From positions 1-40,693 of the forward strand of contig JAISYE010000067.1 in assembly GCA_031297485.1 (NCBI GenBank): DNA of 40,693 bases, written 5' to 3'. A program made the translations under genes and the position numbers. The DNA comes from Clostridiales bacterium. GTDB taxonomy: Bacteria; Bacillota; Clostridia; Lachnospirales; JAISYE01. The notes beneath the pieces were generated by a model. The model was not told where the DNA came from. It worked only from the letters and a program-made list of their open reading frames with translations, and did no database searches. Shown here in pieces: positions 8,170 through 16,005 of the stretch (the first letter of the stretch is position 1; every line of letters starts with the position of its first letter).

Positions 8170-8516
8170 TTATTTACTGCCGCATAGTTCCGGCAAATTA
8201 TCCTGCCGCTTGATACGGCAGCGGCGGATTCCGCCCCCATAGCCGTATTCCATAAAAAATATGACAGGGAAAGCGATTAAGAAAACCGCGGTGATTACAA
8301 TCCAATAGCACAAATGGTAGCGGCCCAGCTTGCGGCCAGCGCGGAAGCCGCGAGGTTAATGAGTGCGCTGCCGATTCCGGTATGCGTGACGGGGCTTGTA
8401 AGAGCGCCAGCAACGCCCGACGCAATGCCCGCCGGCGCCAGCAGATGAAATGTCTGCACGTCAAGGGGTACGCCCTTCGCCGAAGTATGTGTTTCGCGTT
8501 TTTTGCGGCCACGCTT
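8170..8516 (-). pseudogene. Decayed membrane-protein gene (two overlapping frames)
   Basis: On the minus strand one frame (8516 to the stop at 8295) reads as credible protein: ...THTSAKGVPLDVQTFHLL, then the small-residue helices APAGIASGVAGALTSPV and LINLAASALAASWAAT. It ends just where another frame (about 8360 to the stop at 8170) continues with a membrane helix (VITAVFLIAFPVIFF) and a basic tail. Neither half has a good start codon or ribosome site; joining them needs a frameshift near 8300-8345. I infer a broken small membrane protein of unknown family. A 120-codon open frame over the same bases (8198-8560) is Arg/Pro/Ser-rich and looks like a shadow. Little else is seen in the 8147-8654 gap. 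Confidence 0.35.
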
Positions 8517-8609
8517 TCAGGACATCGCCTCCAGATTCCGGATTTTCCCGCCGTCCTCAAGCCGTATGCGCTTCTGCCGCGCGGCGAAGGAGAAACCGCG
8601 CATAAGGAA

Positions 8610-8647
8610 GCGCCCCGAGGCCGCGATTTAAGCCTTTGCCGGGGCGC
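8610..8647 (-). terminator. GC-rich hairpin after the HD-GYP gene
   Basis: GCGCCCCG (8610-8617) pairs perfectly with CGGGGCGC (8640-8647). It lies just beyond the stop codon at 8655 on the minus strand and is followed there by TTCCTTAT rather than a clean T run, so termination is plausible but not certain. Confidence 0.45.
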
Positions 8648-8654
8648 GTTTAAA

Positions 8655-9734
8655 TCAGTATGGGCTGTTGTTGGTGTAGTCTTGGTGTTCGTAGTTTTTA
8701 AATTGGTCCTTTACCTCCATCATTGTTTCAAAAAGCAGCGGGTCGAGATGGGAGCCGGAGGACTTGCCCATAATATCCAGGGTTTCCTCGTGGGTAAATG
8801 CTTTCTTGTAGCAGCGCTCGGTAACAAGGGCGTCGTATACGTCCACAACCGCGACTATTCTGGCGGACAGCGGTATGTCCAGGTTCGCGGTGCCGTCGGG
8901 GTAGCCGCTGCCGTCCCAGCGCTCGTGATGCGAGCGGCAAATGTCGTAACAGTGCCTAACGTAGTCGTCCTCTTCATTGTTGGACATCAGGGACTTTATA
9001 ATGGTGCCCCCAATGGTTGTATGTGTTTTTATTACGTCGAATTCATCCGGTGTAAGTTTGCCGGGTTTAAGTAATATATTGTCCGGTATTCCTATCTTGC
9101 CTACATCGTGCAAGGGGACAGCCTTAACCAGCGCGTTATAGTTTCGCGACACTAAGTCCTGGGTGTAACGCCCTTGCTTTAACAACTGTGTTACCATTAT
9201 ACGCGCCAGTTCCCGGGTACGCTTGACATGCTGGCCGGATTCCAAACTCCGGTACTCTATCATGTTGGCTATGGATTCTAAAAAATTCTCCTTCGTTTGG
9301 ATAAGTTCCTGAGCCTTTTCCTCCACCATCATTTCCAGTTTGTCCCGATACAGGCTTAGTTCCAAATGGTTGGCTACGCGCAGCCGCACTATTTCAGGCA
9401 GAAACGGCTTGGATATATAGTCTACCGCCCCTGCCTGCAGCCCCTGCGTTTCACTGTCAGCCGCCGTGATGAAAATCACGGGGATTTTTTTAAGGACAGG
9501 GTCGTTTTTCATAAGCATGAGAACCTCAAAGCCGTCCATGCCAGGCATCATAATGTCCAGCAGCAGCAGGTTCGGCTTTACTATGGAATTGAGCATCTTG
9601 GACATGGCTTCTATGCCGTCGGAGGCTTCCTCAATTTCATAGTAGTCATGCAGAATTTCTTCCAGGATAATGCGGTTTGTTTCAATGTCGTCAACGACAA
9701 GGACCTTCGGCCGCCTTCCCGTCTCCAGGCTCAT
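8655..9734 (-). CDS. Response regulator with HD-GYP cyclic-di-GMP phosphodiesterase domain
   Basis: A 359-residue protein. Residues 9-125 are a CheY-like receiver with the acidic pair DD (15-16), phospho-acceptor D60 in LLLLDIMMPG and the conserved lysine K109 (YISKPF). A short coiled linker (125-155) leads to an HD-GYP domain with metal ligands HD (209-210, LHDVGKIGIPD) and the full signature HHERWDGSGYP (269-279), so it should hydrolyse cyclic di-GMP when phosphorylated. The ATG at 9734 has AGGAGGG upstream and lies one base after the stop of the Hpt gene (TAATATG), so the pair is translationally coupled. A longer in-frame start at 9809 has no support. No kinase or diguanylate cyclase is adjacent. 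Confidence 0.93.
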   Translation of the reverse strand: MSLETGRRPKVLVVDDIETNRIILEEILHDYYEIEEASDGIEAMSKMLNSIVKPNLLLLDIMMPGMDGFEVLMLMKNDPVLKKIPVIFITAADSETQGLQAGAVDYISKPFLPEIVRLRVANHLELSLYRDKLEMMVEEKAQELIQTKENFLESIANMIEYRSLESGQHVKRTRELARIMVTQLLKQGRYTQDLVSRNYNALVKAVPLHDVGKIGIPDNILLKPGKLTPDEFDVIKTHTTIGGTIIKSLMSNNEEDDYVRHCYDICRSHHERWDGSGYPDGTANLDIPLSARIVAVVDVYDALVTERCYKKAFTHEETLDIMGKSSGSHLDPLLFETMMEVKDQFKNYEHQDYTNNSPY

Positions 9735-9735
9735 A

Positions 9736-10098
9736 TTATCCCTCCTGTTCAAGGAATCGCCGGATTTCCGCGTTGGTCGCCTCAAGTACGGAATAAAGGT
9801 CAGGCACAAGAGCGTCCGCCGGGCTTTCCCCTTTTGCCTTCGCCTCTATAGCCGCCGAAATTGCAGCAAGCCGCTTAAAACCAAGGTTAACCGCCGTGCC
9901 TTTAAGTGTGTGCGCGGCCTGCGTTATCTTTGCGTATTCCCCTGATTTTACTGCCGCGTCTACATCGTCCGACATGGCCTTGCCGTTAAACTTGTTAAGC
10001 AGCCGGATGTACAGCTTCTTGTTGTTCATTACCCTGCCTATACCGTCCTTAATGTCCATCAACGGCGTTTCGGCGCCGTCCCATGATATATTCGCCAC
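9736..10098 (-). CDS. Histidine phosphotransfer (Hpt) domain protein
   Basis: A stand-alone 120-residue Hpt four-helix protein. The phospho-accepting histidine is H63 in AAHTLKGTAVNLG, the typical Hpt motif. It starts with GTG at 10098, preceded by a strong AGGAGGT, and is the first gene of a two-gene unit with the HD-GYP response regulator. The obvious inference is that this Hpt relays phosphate from a hybrid kinase encoded elsewhere to the receiver of its neighbour, thereby setting cyclic di-GMP breakdown. Confidence 0.92.
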   Translation of the reverse strand: MANISWDGAETPLMDIKDGIGRVMNNKKLYIRLLNKFNGKAMSDDVDAAVKSGEYAKITQAAHTLKGTAVNLGFKRLAAISAAIEAKAKGESPADALVPDLYSVLEATNAEIRRFLEQEG

Positions 10099-10307
10099 AA
10101 TTTTTACCTCCTTTTTGTTATAAGTTGATTCTTTATTATACGCCTATTCTACACCATATTTTTTAAAACCGCTATAGATATTCATGGAGAGTTTAAACTT
10201 TTGGGTCTTTCAAAATTTGGATGGTATCCAGAGTAATTGTTTCGCAATTTTATCGCCATAATGCTATTATAATTACATGAATCCTAAAGACTGCGCATTA
10301 GGCGGTT

Positions 10308-10328
10308 CGTCGAGCAAGCTCGGCTATC
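10308..10328. repeat. Solo copy of the 21-nt inverted-repeat module in the 10099-10425 gap
   Basis: CGTCGAGCAAGCTCG followed by GCTATC is the complement of the module at 7479-7499 and of the arm at 15773-15793, with one mismatch. The rest of this ~330-bp gap is A/T-rich; TATTATAAT near 10264 could be a -10 box but has no convincing -35 partner for either flanking gene. No other feature is visible. Confidence 0.5.
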
Positions 10329-10425
10329 ATAGTCATCTGGGGCCCACCCGGATGTGGATTGAAACAAACTTTTCCAATATAGGTTACTGGACCGGCCGCT
10401 CCGATCAAGCCTGAAACGCCGCGGT

Positions 10426-11457
10426 TCAGAATATGCTGTTCACCAGCCGGAGGGTTTCCTCCTCGTCCAGTACCACGTAGGATTTCCCGCCTATATCCTG
10501 GGGCGAGCAGGGCAGAGTGGCGGTTACAATATTTTCGGGCCGCAGATTTTTGACGTACTTTAAATATTTAGGCGCTTCGGCCAGCGAAAAATTGGTTTCT
10601 ACATAGTTGAAGTAGGTCGCTAGAAGGGCGGGCAGGCTGTTAATTATATTCTCGCTTGAAAGAGCCTGGGAGGCCATCGCCTTTATAAAGGCGTGCTGGG
10701 TGGCCGCGCGGCCCAGGTCCTGCAGGGGATAGCCGGGGGTTTCGTCCGCCGCGCCGAAATTCCCATGCCTGTACCGCAGCAGCTGCTCCGCCTGGTCCCC
10801 GTTAAGCACCTGCGGCCCCGGCTCCAAATTTATGTGCAGGCCCTGCAGCGGGTCGTCATAGCGCATGGCCTGCGGCACGTCAAATTCCACGCCGTTAATG
10901 CTGTCCACTATAAAACGCAGCGCCTCGAAATCCACGGTTACATAATATTCGAAGTCTTGTGCCAAAAGCGACTCTATCTGCTGGCACAGGACCTCCATAC
11001 CCAGCTCGTTTCCGGCGTAATGGTAAACTTCGCACGCCTTCATTTCACCGGAGGCGGGAACATACTTGCCCTTGTCTTTTAACAGCGCCTGGTTTTCTTC
11101 TGTCATTACCACATATGTATCCCGTGGAACGGAAATAAGGTTAAGCGTCAGGCTGACCGCGTTAAAACACCCGGCTATTATGGTGTCGGTGCGCGGTACG
11201 CCGGCTTCCTGGCTGTCCACGCCCACAATTAAAAAATTTGTGCGCTCCTTTAGCGGCGTTACAGAATCCACTATTTCCTGTAAAATAGTTTTTTTGTCAG
11301 AAGACTTGGCGCCGGGCGAAAAACCGCCGGTATTCGGCGCCACGTCCGCCGTAAAGTACGCAACCGCCAGCAGCAGCCCTACCGCAATGGAAAAACCCGC
11401 TATTATTCCGAAAACTATTCTGAAAAATGTTGCCGCTGAACTTTTTTTGCGTCTCAT
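10426..11457 (-). CDS. LytR-CpsA-Psr (LCP) family wall-polymer ligase
   Basis: A 343-residue protein with a short basic N-terminus, one membrane helix (FFRIVFGIIAGFSIAVGLLL, 11-30) and an extracellular LCP domain. Diagnostic residues are visible: D81 in FLIVGVDSQ, R89 and D91 in PRTDTI, R112-D113 in SVPRDTYV, and the late motif QLLRYRHG plus LGRAATQHAFI. LCP enzymes transfer undecaprenyl-linked anionic glycopolymers onto peptidoglycan, which supports a monoderm cell wall. The ATG at 11457 has AGAGAGGA upstream; a longer open frame to 11559 lacks a ribosome site and would bury the helix. No wall-glycopolymer synthesis genes are adjacent. Confidence 0.9.
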   Translation of the reverse strand: MRRKKSSAATFFRIVFGIIAGFSIAVGLLLAVAYFTADVAPNTGGFSPGAKSSDKKTILQEIVDSVTPLKERTNFLIVGVDSQEAGVPRTDTIIAGCFNAVSLTLNLISVPRDTYVVMTEENQALLKDKGKYVPASGEMKACEVYHYAGNELGMEVLCQQIESLLAQDFEYYVTVDFEALRFIVDSINGVEFDVPQAMRYDDPLQGLHINLEPGPQVLNGDQAEQLLRYRHGNFGAADETPGYPLQDLGRAATQHAFIKAMASQALSSENIINSLPALLATYFNYVETNFSLAEAPKYLKYVKNLRPENIVTATLPCSPQDIGGKSYVVLDEEETLRLVNSIF

Positions 11458-11571
11458 GTAAAGTTCCTCTCTGTCAAAAACATACCGGTGACGGCTGAAT
11501 TTTGATAAAACCACGAATGAACACAAATAAACACGAATATAAAAAACAATCGTGTCCATTCATGTCCATTA

Positions 11572-11688
11572 AAGAACCCGGCGAACAAGGGCGGCGCGAA
11601 GCGCCGTTTTCGCGAAGCGAAAATTCCGAAAAGAACCCGGCGAACAAGGGCGGCGCGAAGCGCCGTTTTCGCGAAGCGAAAATTCCGA
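11572..11688. repeat. Tandem duplication of the 59-bp R1 hairpin element
   Basis: Two identical 59-bp copies (11572-11630 and 11631-11688, the last base differing). Each reads AAGAACCCGGCGAACAAGG, then GGCGC-GAA-GCGCC, then TTTTCGC-GAA-GCGAAAA, then TTCCGA. Both inner hairpins are perfect and share the GCGAAGC heptamer, known as an exceptionally stable DNA mini-hairpin. The copies separate the LCP gene from the ABC exporter genes. Other copies or fragments occur at 2808, 20817, 22093, 23810 and inside a CDS at 34925. Confidence 0.9.
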
Positions 11689-11736
11689 CGTGGTTTAAAT
11701 AAACGCCCTTTGTCTTTGCCGGCGGCAGCGGGCAGT

Positions 11737-13620
11737 TTACACCGCCTCGAACTGGCTGTTATACAGCTGGTAATAAAAGCCGCGCTGCTCCAGCAGCTGT
11801 TCGTGGGTGCCCTGTTCCACAATGTCGCCCTCGTTCATTACTAGGATTATATCAGCGTTCCTGATAGTTGACAAGCGGTGGGCGATTATAAAGCTCGTCC
11901 TGCCCTTCATTAAATTTTGCATGGCTTCCTGAATGCGCACCTCTGTGCGGGTGTCCACAGAGCTTGTGGCCTCGTCGAGTATCAGAATTTTCGGGTCGCA
12001 CAGGAACGCCCGCGCTATTGTGAGCAGCTGTTTTTCTCCTTGGGAAACATTGGACGTGTCTTCGTTAAGCTCCATGTCATAGCCGTTGGGCAGCGTGCTG
12101 ATAAAACGGTGCACATGGGCCGCCCGCGCCGCCTGCTTTACCTCGCTGTCTCCGGCGCCGGGCTTGCCGTAGCGGATGTTGTCCATGATACTGCCGTAAA
12201 AAAGCCAGGTGTCTTGCAGTACCATGCCGAATAAATTCCGCAGCCCGCCCCTGTTGAATTCCCTGATGTCCGTGCCGTCTACCAGGATTCTCCCGCCGTT
12301 AAGCTCGTAAAAACGCATCAGCAGTTTTACTATTGTCGTTTTGCCCGCGCCCGTTGGCCCAACAATGGCGATTTTTCTGCCCGGCTCGATTTTCGCGGAA
12401 AAGTCGTTTATCACGATCTTGTCTTCGTTATAGCCGAAGCGCACATGGTCGAATTCTATGCCTCCGGATATGTCCGTCGTTTGGGCCGGATTCTCCGGGT
12501 CGGCTTCCTCTTCCTGTTCGCCTAAAAACTCAAAAACCCTTTCCGCCGCCGCCGCTGTGGACTGTAATACATTCGCGATCTGCGCGGTCTGGGTTATTGG
12601 CTGCGTAAACGAACGGATATAGGAAATAAACGCTAAAATGTCCCCTACCTCTATAACGCGCCGCGCCGCCAGCACCCCGCCGGCAATACTGACCCCCACG
12701 TACCCCAGGTTGCCCACAAAGCCCATAAGCGGCATCATAACCCCGGAAAAAAACTGCGCCTTCCACGCGCTGGTGTACAGTACCTCGTTGTCCGCGCCAA
12801 AAGTCTCTATGGCGCGCCCTTCGCCGTTAAACGCCTTTACGACTATATGCCCGCTGTAAATCTCCTCCACCTGGCCGTTTACATGTCCCAGGTATTCCTG
12901 CTGCAACTTAAAATGCGGCTGCGACAGCTTTACCATAGCACTGGCCAAAAACAGCGACATGGGTATCATTAACAGCGCTATAAGCGTCATAAGGGGGCTT
13001 ATGGTCAGCATCATGATGATTATCCCGATTATGGTGGTTACGGACGTTATTATCTGCGAGAGGCTTTGACTTAGGGTCTGGCTTACTGTGTCCACGTCGT
13101 TTGTTATACGGGACAAAACTTCCCCTCGCGTCTGCCTGTCGAAATATTTAAGGGGCAGTTTGTTTATCTTTTTGAAAATTTCCTCCCGCAGGTTATAGGA
13201 GATTTTTTGCGTCACGCCCGCCATAATATAGCTTTGCGCGCCACCGAACAACGTACTGACCAAGTACATGGCCAGCAGCAGCAGACATATCTGCCCCAGC
13301 CTCGCGAAATCTATTCCGCCCGCGCCCTGGGCTGCCAACATGACGCCGTTGTATATTTCGGTTGTGGCGGAACCGGTTATTTTCGGCCCCACTATGGAAA
13401 AAATGCAGCTGGCCGCCGCAAGCACTATTACAGCCGTAATGCCGGCCCAATAGGGTTTTATGTGTTGCAGCAGGCTGAGCATTGTGCCTTTAAAATTCTT
13501 CGCCTTGGCACCGGGGAACATTCCGGCCATTGGTCCGCCCGGGCCTCCAGGCCTGCCTGGGCCGCCGGGGCGGAATGGCCTGCCGGGGCCGCCCGGGGCG
13601 TCATGCCGTTTTTCGCTCAT
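11737..13620 (-). CDS. ABC exporter half-transporter, YheH-like subunit of a heterodimer
   Basis: A 627-residue type IV ABC exporter: a Gly/Pro/Arg-rich cytoplasmic N-terminus (1-40), six-helix membrane domain (55-355) and an ATPase domain. Walker A is GPTGAGKTT (421-429), the signature is the divergent VSQGEKQ (524-530), and Walker B is ILILDE with the catalytic glutamate E550. The SQGE/Q-type signature paired with an intact glutamate is characteristic of one half of asymmetric exporters such as TM288 or YheH. The ATG at 13620 overlaps the upstream partner's stop by four bases (ATGA), so the two are made together. Such pairs export hydrophobic compounds or drugs; the substrate is unknown. 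Confidence 0.93.
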   Translation of the reverse strand: MSEKRHDAPGGPGRPFRPGGPGRPGGPGGPMAGMFPGAKAKNFKGTMLSLLQHIKPYWAGITAVIVLAAASCIFSIVGPKITGSATTEIYNGVMLAAQGAGGIDFARLGQICLLLLAMYLVSTLFGGAQSYIMAGVTQKISYNLREEIFKKINKLPLKYFDRQTRGEVLSRITNDVDTVSQTLSQSLSQIITSVTTIIGIIIMMLTISPLMTLIALLMIPMSLFLASAMVKLSQPHFKLQQEYLGHVNGQVEEIYSGHIVVKAFNGEGRAIETFGADNEVLYTSAWKAQFFSGVMMPLMGFVGNLGYVGVSIAGGVLAARRVIEVGDILAFISYIRSFTQPITQTAQIANVLQSTAAAAERVFEFLGEQEEEADPENPAQTTDISGGIEFDHVRFGYNEDKIVINDFSAKIEPGRKIAIVGPTGAGKTTIVKLLMRFYELNGGRILVDGTDIREFNRGGLRNLFGMVLQDTWLFYGSIMDNIRYGKPGAGDSEVKQAARAAHVHRFISTLPNGYDMELNEDTSNVSQGEKQLLTIARAFLCDPKILILDEATSSVDTRTEVRIQEAMQNLMKGRTSFIIAHRLSTIRNADIILVMNEGDIVEQGTHEQLLEQRGFYYQLYNSQFEAV

Positions 13621-15389
13621 GTTAACGCCTCCTTAATATTATCCGCGCCTAGGTCTCTGGATAATTCTTCTGGTGATAACTGGGACTCCGCTATCTCCCG
13701 ATACACCGGACATCGGCGCAACAGTTCCGAATGTGTGCCCTGGCCAGCCACGCGGCCTTCGTCCAGGACTATTATCTTGTCGGCGCGCATTACCGTGCTT
13801 ATCCGCTGGGCGACTATAAGGACAATGGCTTGCGAGACTTCCTCATGAAGGGCCTTGCGCAGCAGCGCGTCTGTCTTGTAGTCAAGGGCGGAAAAACTGT
13901 CGTCAAAAATATAAATTTCCGGCTTCTTCGCCAGGGCCCGCGCGATAGACAGCCGCTGCTTCTGGCCGCCGGACACGTTTGTGCCGCCTTGGGATATTTG
14001 CGTCTCGTACTGGTCCGGCGCGTCCTCTATAAATTCCGAAGCCTGGGCTATCCGCGCCGCTGTACGGGCGTCTTCCGGCGTTATGTGCCCGCCGCCGTAG
14101 CGCAGGTTGGATTCGATGGTGCCGGTAAAAAGCAGGGCCTTCTGCGGCACGTAGCCGATTTTGGCCCGTAGCCCTGCGAGGGGGATGTTGGTTATATCCA
14201 CGCCGCTTACCTCTATGCTGCCTTCCGTAACGTCGTAAAAGCGCGGTATAAGGTTTATCAGCGTGGACTTGCCGCTGCCCGTGCTTCCCACAAACGCCAC
14301 GGTCTCGGCGCCTCCGGCTCGGAAACTTATGTTTTGAAGTACGTATTCCTCCGCGTTAGGGTATTTAAAGGAAACGTTTTTAAATTCCACGCACGGCTTA
14401 TTATTGGGGAGTTCCGGCGCGGCTGACGCAACCGTGTCCTTAATGGTCACTTCCTCTTCAAGCACGGCCACAACGCGGTCGGCTGACACTGCCGCCCGGG
14501 GGATGAACATGGACATCATGGAAAGCATTAGGAACGACCAGAAAATTTGCATCGAGTACTGTATAAAGGCCATCATGTAGCCCACGTTAATGGCGCCCCG
14601 CTGGATTCCGCGGCCGCCGAACCACAGCACGGCAATCACCGAAAGGTTCATTATAAGCGTCATAAGCGGCATCATGAACCCCATAAAGCGCGTTACAAAC
14701 AAGTGGGTGCCGGTTAAGTCGCTGTTGGCTTTTTGGAATTTATTTTCCTCAAATTGCTGGTTGGAGAACGCGCGGATAACCATGATACCGCTTAGGGATT
14801 CCCGCACTACCATGTTTAAGCGGTCCACCAGTTCCTGAATTTTTTTAAAGCGCGGCGTAACTATGGAAAAGGTCCCTATCACCAGCGCCAATATGCCCAG
14901 CACCGCCACAACTATTATCCACTCCATGCCGGACCGCGCGCCCACAACCTTTATTATGCCGCCTATGCCCATAATCGGCGCGTAGCACAGCATTCGCATG
15001 GACATAAACACGAACATCTGGAGCTGCTGGATGTCGTTGGTACTGCGCGTAATAAGCGACGCGGTTGAGAACTTATCCAGTTCCGCGTTGGAAAAGCTCA
15101 CTACCTTGACAAACACTTCCCGCCGCAGGTCCCGGGCGCTGGCCGACGCCACCACCGAGGCCAAAAACGAGGAGCCTATTACCGCGGACATGGCCAGCAG
15201 AGCTATAGCAAGCATACGAACCCCTACCGCCACAATGTAGGACGTGTCGCCCGCGCCTATGCCGTTATTTACTATGTCCGACATCAGGTCCGGCAGCGCC
15301 AGTTCGCACCACGCCTGCACAAACAGCAGGGCTATCCCCGCTGTTATTTTCCACAGGTATGGCCGCAGGTACTTTGCGAGTTTCTTCAT
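13617..15389 (-). CDS. ABC exporter half-transporter, YheI-like subunit with degenerate Walker B
   Basis: A 590-residue exporter half: six membrane helices (about 12-300) and an ATPase domain with Walker A GSTGSGKST (368-376), canonical signature VSGGQKQ (472-478) and Walker B IYIFDD, where D497 replaces the catalytic glutamate. The weak Walker B here combines with the divergent signature of the partner to form the one degenerate ATP site expected in heterodimers such as TM287/288, while the other site is fully canonical. The ATG at 15389 has AGGGAGG upstream. It is the first gene of a two-gene operon; the region before it is repeat-rich and no confident promoter was found. Confidence 0.93.
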   Translation of the reverse strand: MKKLAKYLRPYLWKITAGIALLFVQAWCELALPDLMSDIVNNGIGAGDTSYIVAVGVRMLAIALLAMSAVIGSSFLASVVASASARDLRREVFVKVVSFSNAELDKFSTASLITRSTNDIQQLQMFVFMSMRMLCYAPIMGIGGIIKVVGARSGMEWIIVVAVLGILALVIGTFSIVTPRFKKIQELVDRLNMVVRESLSGIMVIRAFSNQQFEENKFQKANSDLTGTHLFVTRFMGFMMPLMTLIMNLSVIAVLWFGGRGIQRGAINVGYMMAFIQYSMQIFWSFLMLSMMSMFIPRAAVSADRVVAVLEEEVTIKDTVASAAPELPNNKPCVEFKNVSFKYPNAEEYVLQNISFRAGGAETVAFVGSTGSGKSTLINLIPRFYDVTEGSIEVSGVDITNIPLAGLRAKIGYVPQKALLFTGTIESNLRYGGGHITPEDARTAARIAQASEFIEDAPDQYETQISQGGTNVSGGQKQRLSIARALAKKPEIYIFDDSFSALDYKTDALLRKALHEEVSQAIVLIVAQRISTVMRADKIIVLDEGRVAGQGTHSELLRRCPVYREIAESQLSPEELSRDLGADNIKEALT

Positions 15390-15512
15390 TCACTAATCCT
15401 CCCTTATTTTTTCTTAGTGTTTATATATACAGGAAAATATTATACAGGTTTGCGGGAATTTTTAAAGTGTCCTAAGATTAAAAATCAAAAGTTTTAAAAT
15501 CTCTGGGTGTCT

Positions 15513-15715
15513 GTTAAGAGGTCAAAAGATTAAGACCAACGGACAGTTCACCGTTAGGGGCTCCGCCCCATTGGCGCGAACTTAAGGCTTGAGGAAGGTC
15601 AAAAGATTAAGACCAACGGACAGTTCACCGTTAGGCTCCGCCCCAAACCCCGCTGGGGACCTAACGATGGTTTGTTCGTTGGCCCCCAGACCCCTTCTTG
15701 CGCTTCGCGCGCACT
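15513..15715. repeat. Composite dispersed repeat (R2 mosaic)
   Basis: Contains three 23-nt inverted-repeat units (15536-15558, 15613-15635 and 15660-15682), two copies of GGTCAAAAGATTAAGA just before the first two, GGGGCTCCGCCCC mini-hairpins, and the CCCCAGACCCCTTCTT block. It ends in GCGCTTCGCGC, which carries the complement of the GCGAAGC heptamer. With the MITE at 15749 and the terminator at 15921 it accounts for most of the 15390-16005 gap. Confidence 0.85.
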
Positions 15716-15748
15716 CATTAAAGAACCCAACGAGCCTCCCGCGCCTTA

Positions 15749-15877
15749 GGACGTGTTTGAAAACTTGATTCCGATAGTCGAGCTTGCTCGACGCAGCGCG
15801 AAGCGTCGAGCAAGCTCGACTATCATTGCGGCGGTTTCATTCGAAATTTCGCGCTTTAAGGAATTTTCAAACACGCC
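15749..15877. mobile_element. MITE-like element with GTGTTTGAAAA inverted ends and TTA duplication
   Basis: 129 bp. The left end GGACGTGTTTGAAAACTT and the right end AATTTTCAAACACGCC are imperfect inverted repeats, flanked on both sides by TTA (15746-15748, 15878-15880), a likely target duplication. The centre is a long hairpin: a 21-nt arm starting GATAGTCGAGC (15773-15793) and its perfect complement (15804-15824) around a GCGAAGC-containing loop. A shorter relative lacking most of this centre is at 36995-37058. There is no transposase in the window; the ends resemble those of some IS5-type elements, which is a guess. Confidence 0.75.
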
Positions 15878-15920
15878 TTAGTATAGCTTAGCGAAAATTC
15901 AGAAACTTAATTATACAACC

Positions 15921-15969
15921 AAAAATTAAAAACCACCATCAACTGAATTTTATCAGTTGACAGTGGTTT
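15921..15969 (-). terminator. Terminator of the oxidoreductase/amino-acid transport operon
   Basis: Read on the minus strand, AACCACTGTCAACTGA and TCAGTTGATGGTGGTT form a nearly perfect 16-bp stem with a six-base loop, followed by TTTAATTTTT. It lies about 40 bp after the stop codon at 16006. Confidence 0.85.
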
Positions 15970-16005
15970 CTATATCGAAGGCCCTTTTTTATCAGCAGCC
16001 TGCCA

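Noticed and set aside
8198-8560. 120-codon minus-strand ORF
   Set aside because: Arg/Pro/Ser-rich composition typical of a shadow frame; the protein-like signal lies in the other two frames of the same strand (see pseudogene 8170-8516).
11572-11688. CRISPR array from the regularly repeated 59-bp units
   Set aside because: Only two directly abutting identical copies, no spacers and no cas genes; this is a tandem duplication of a hairpin element.
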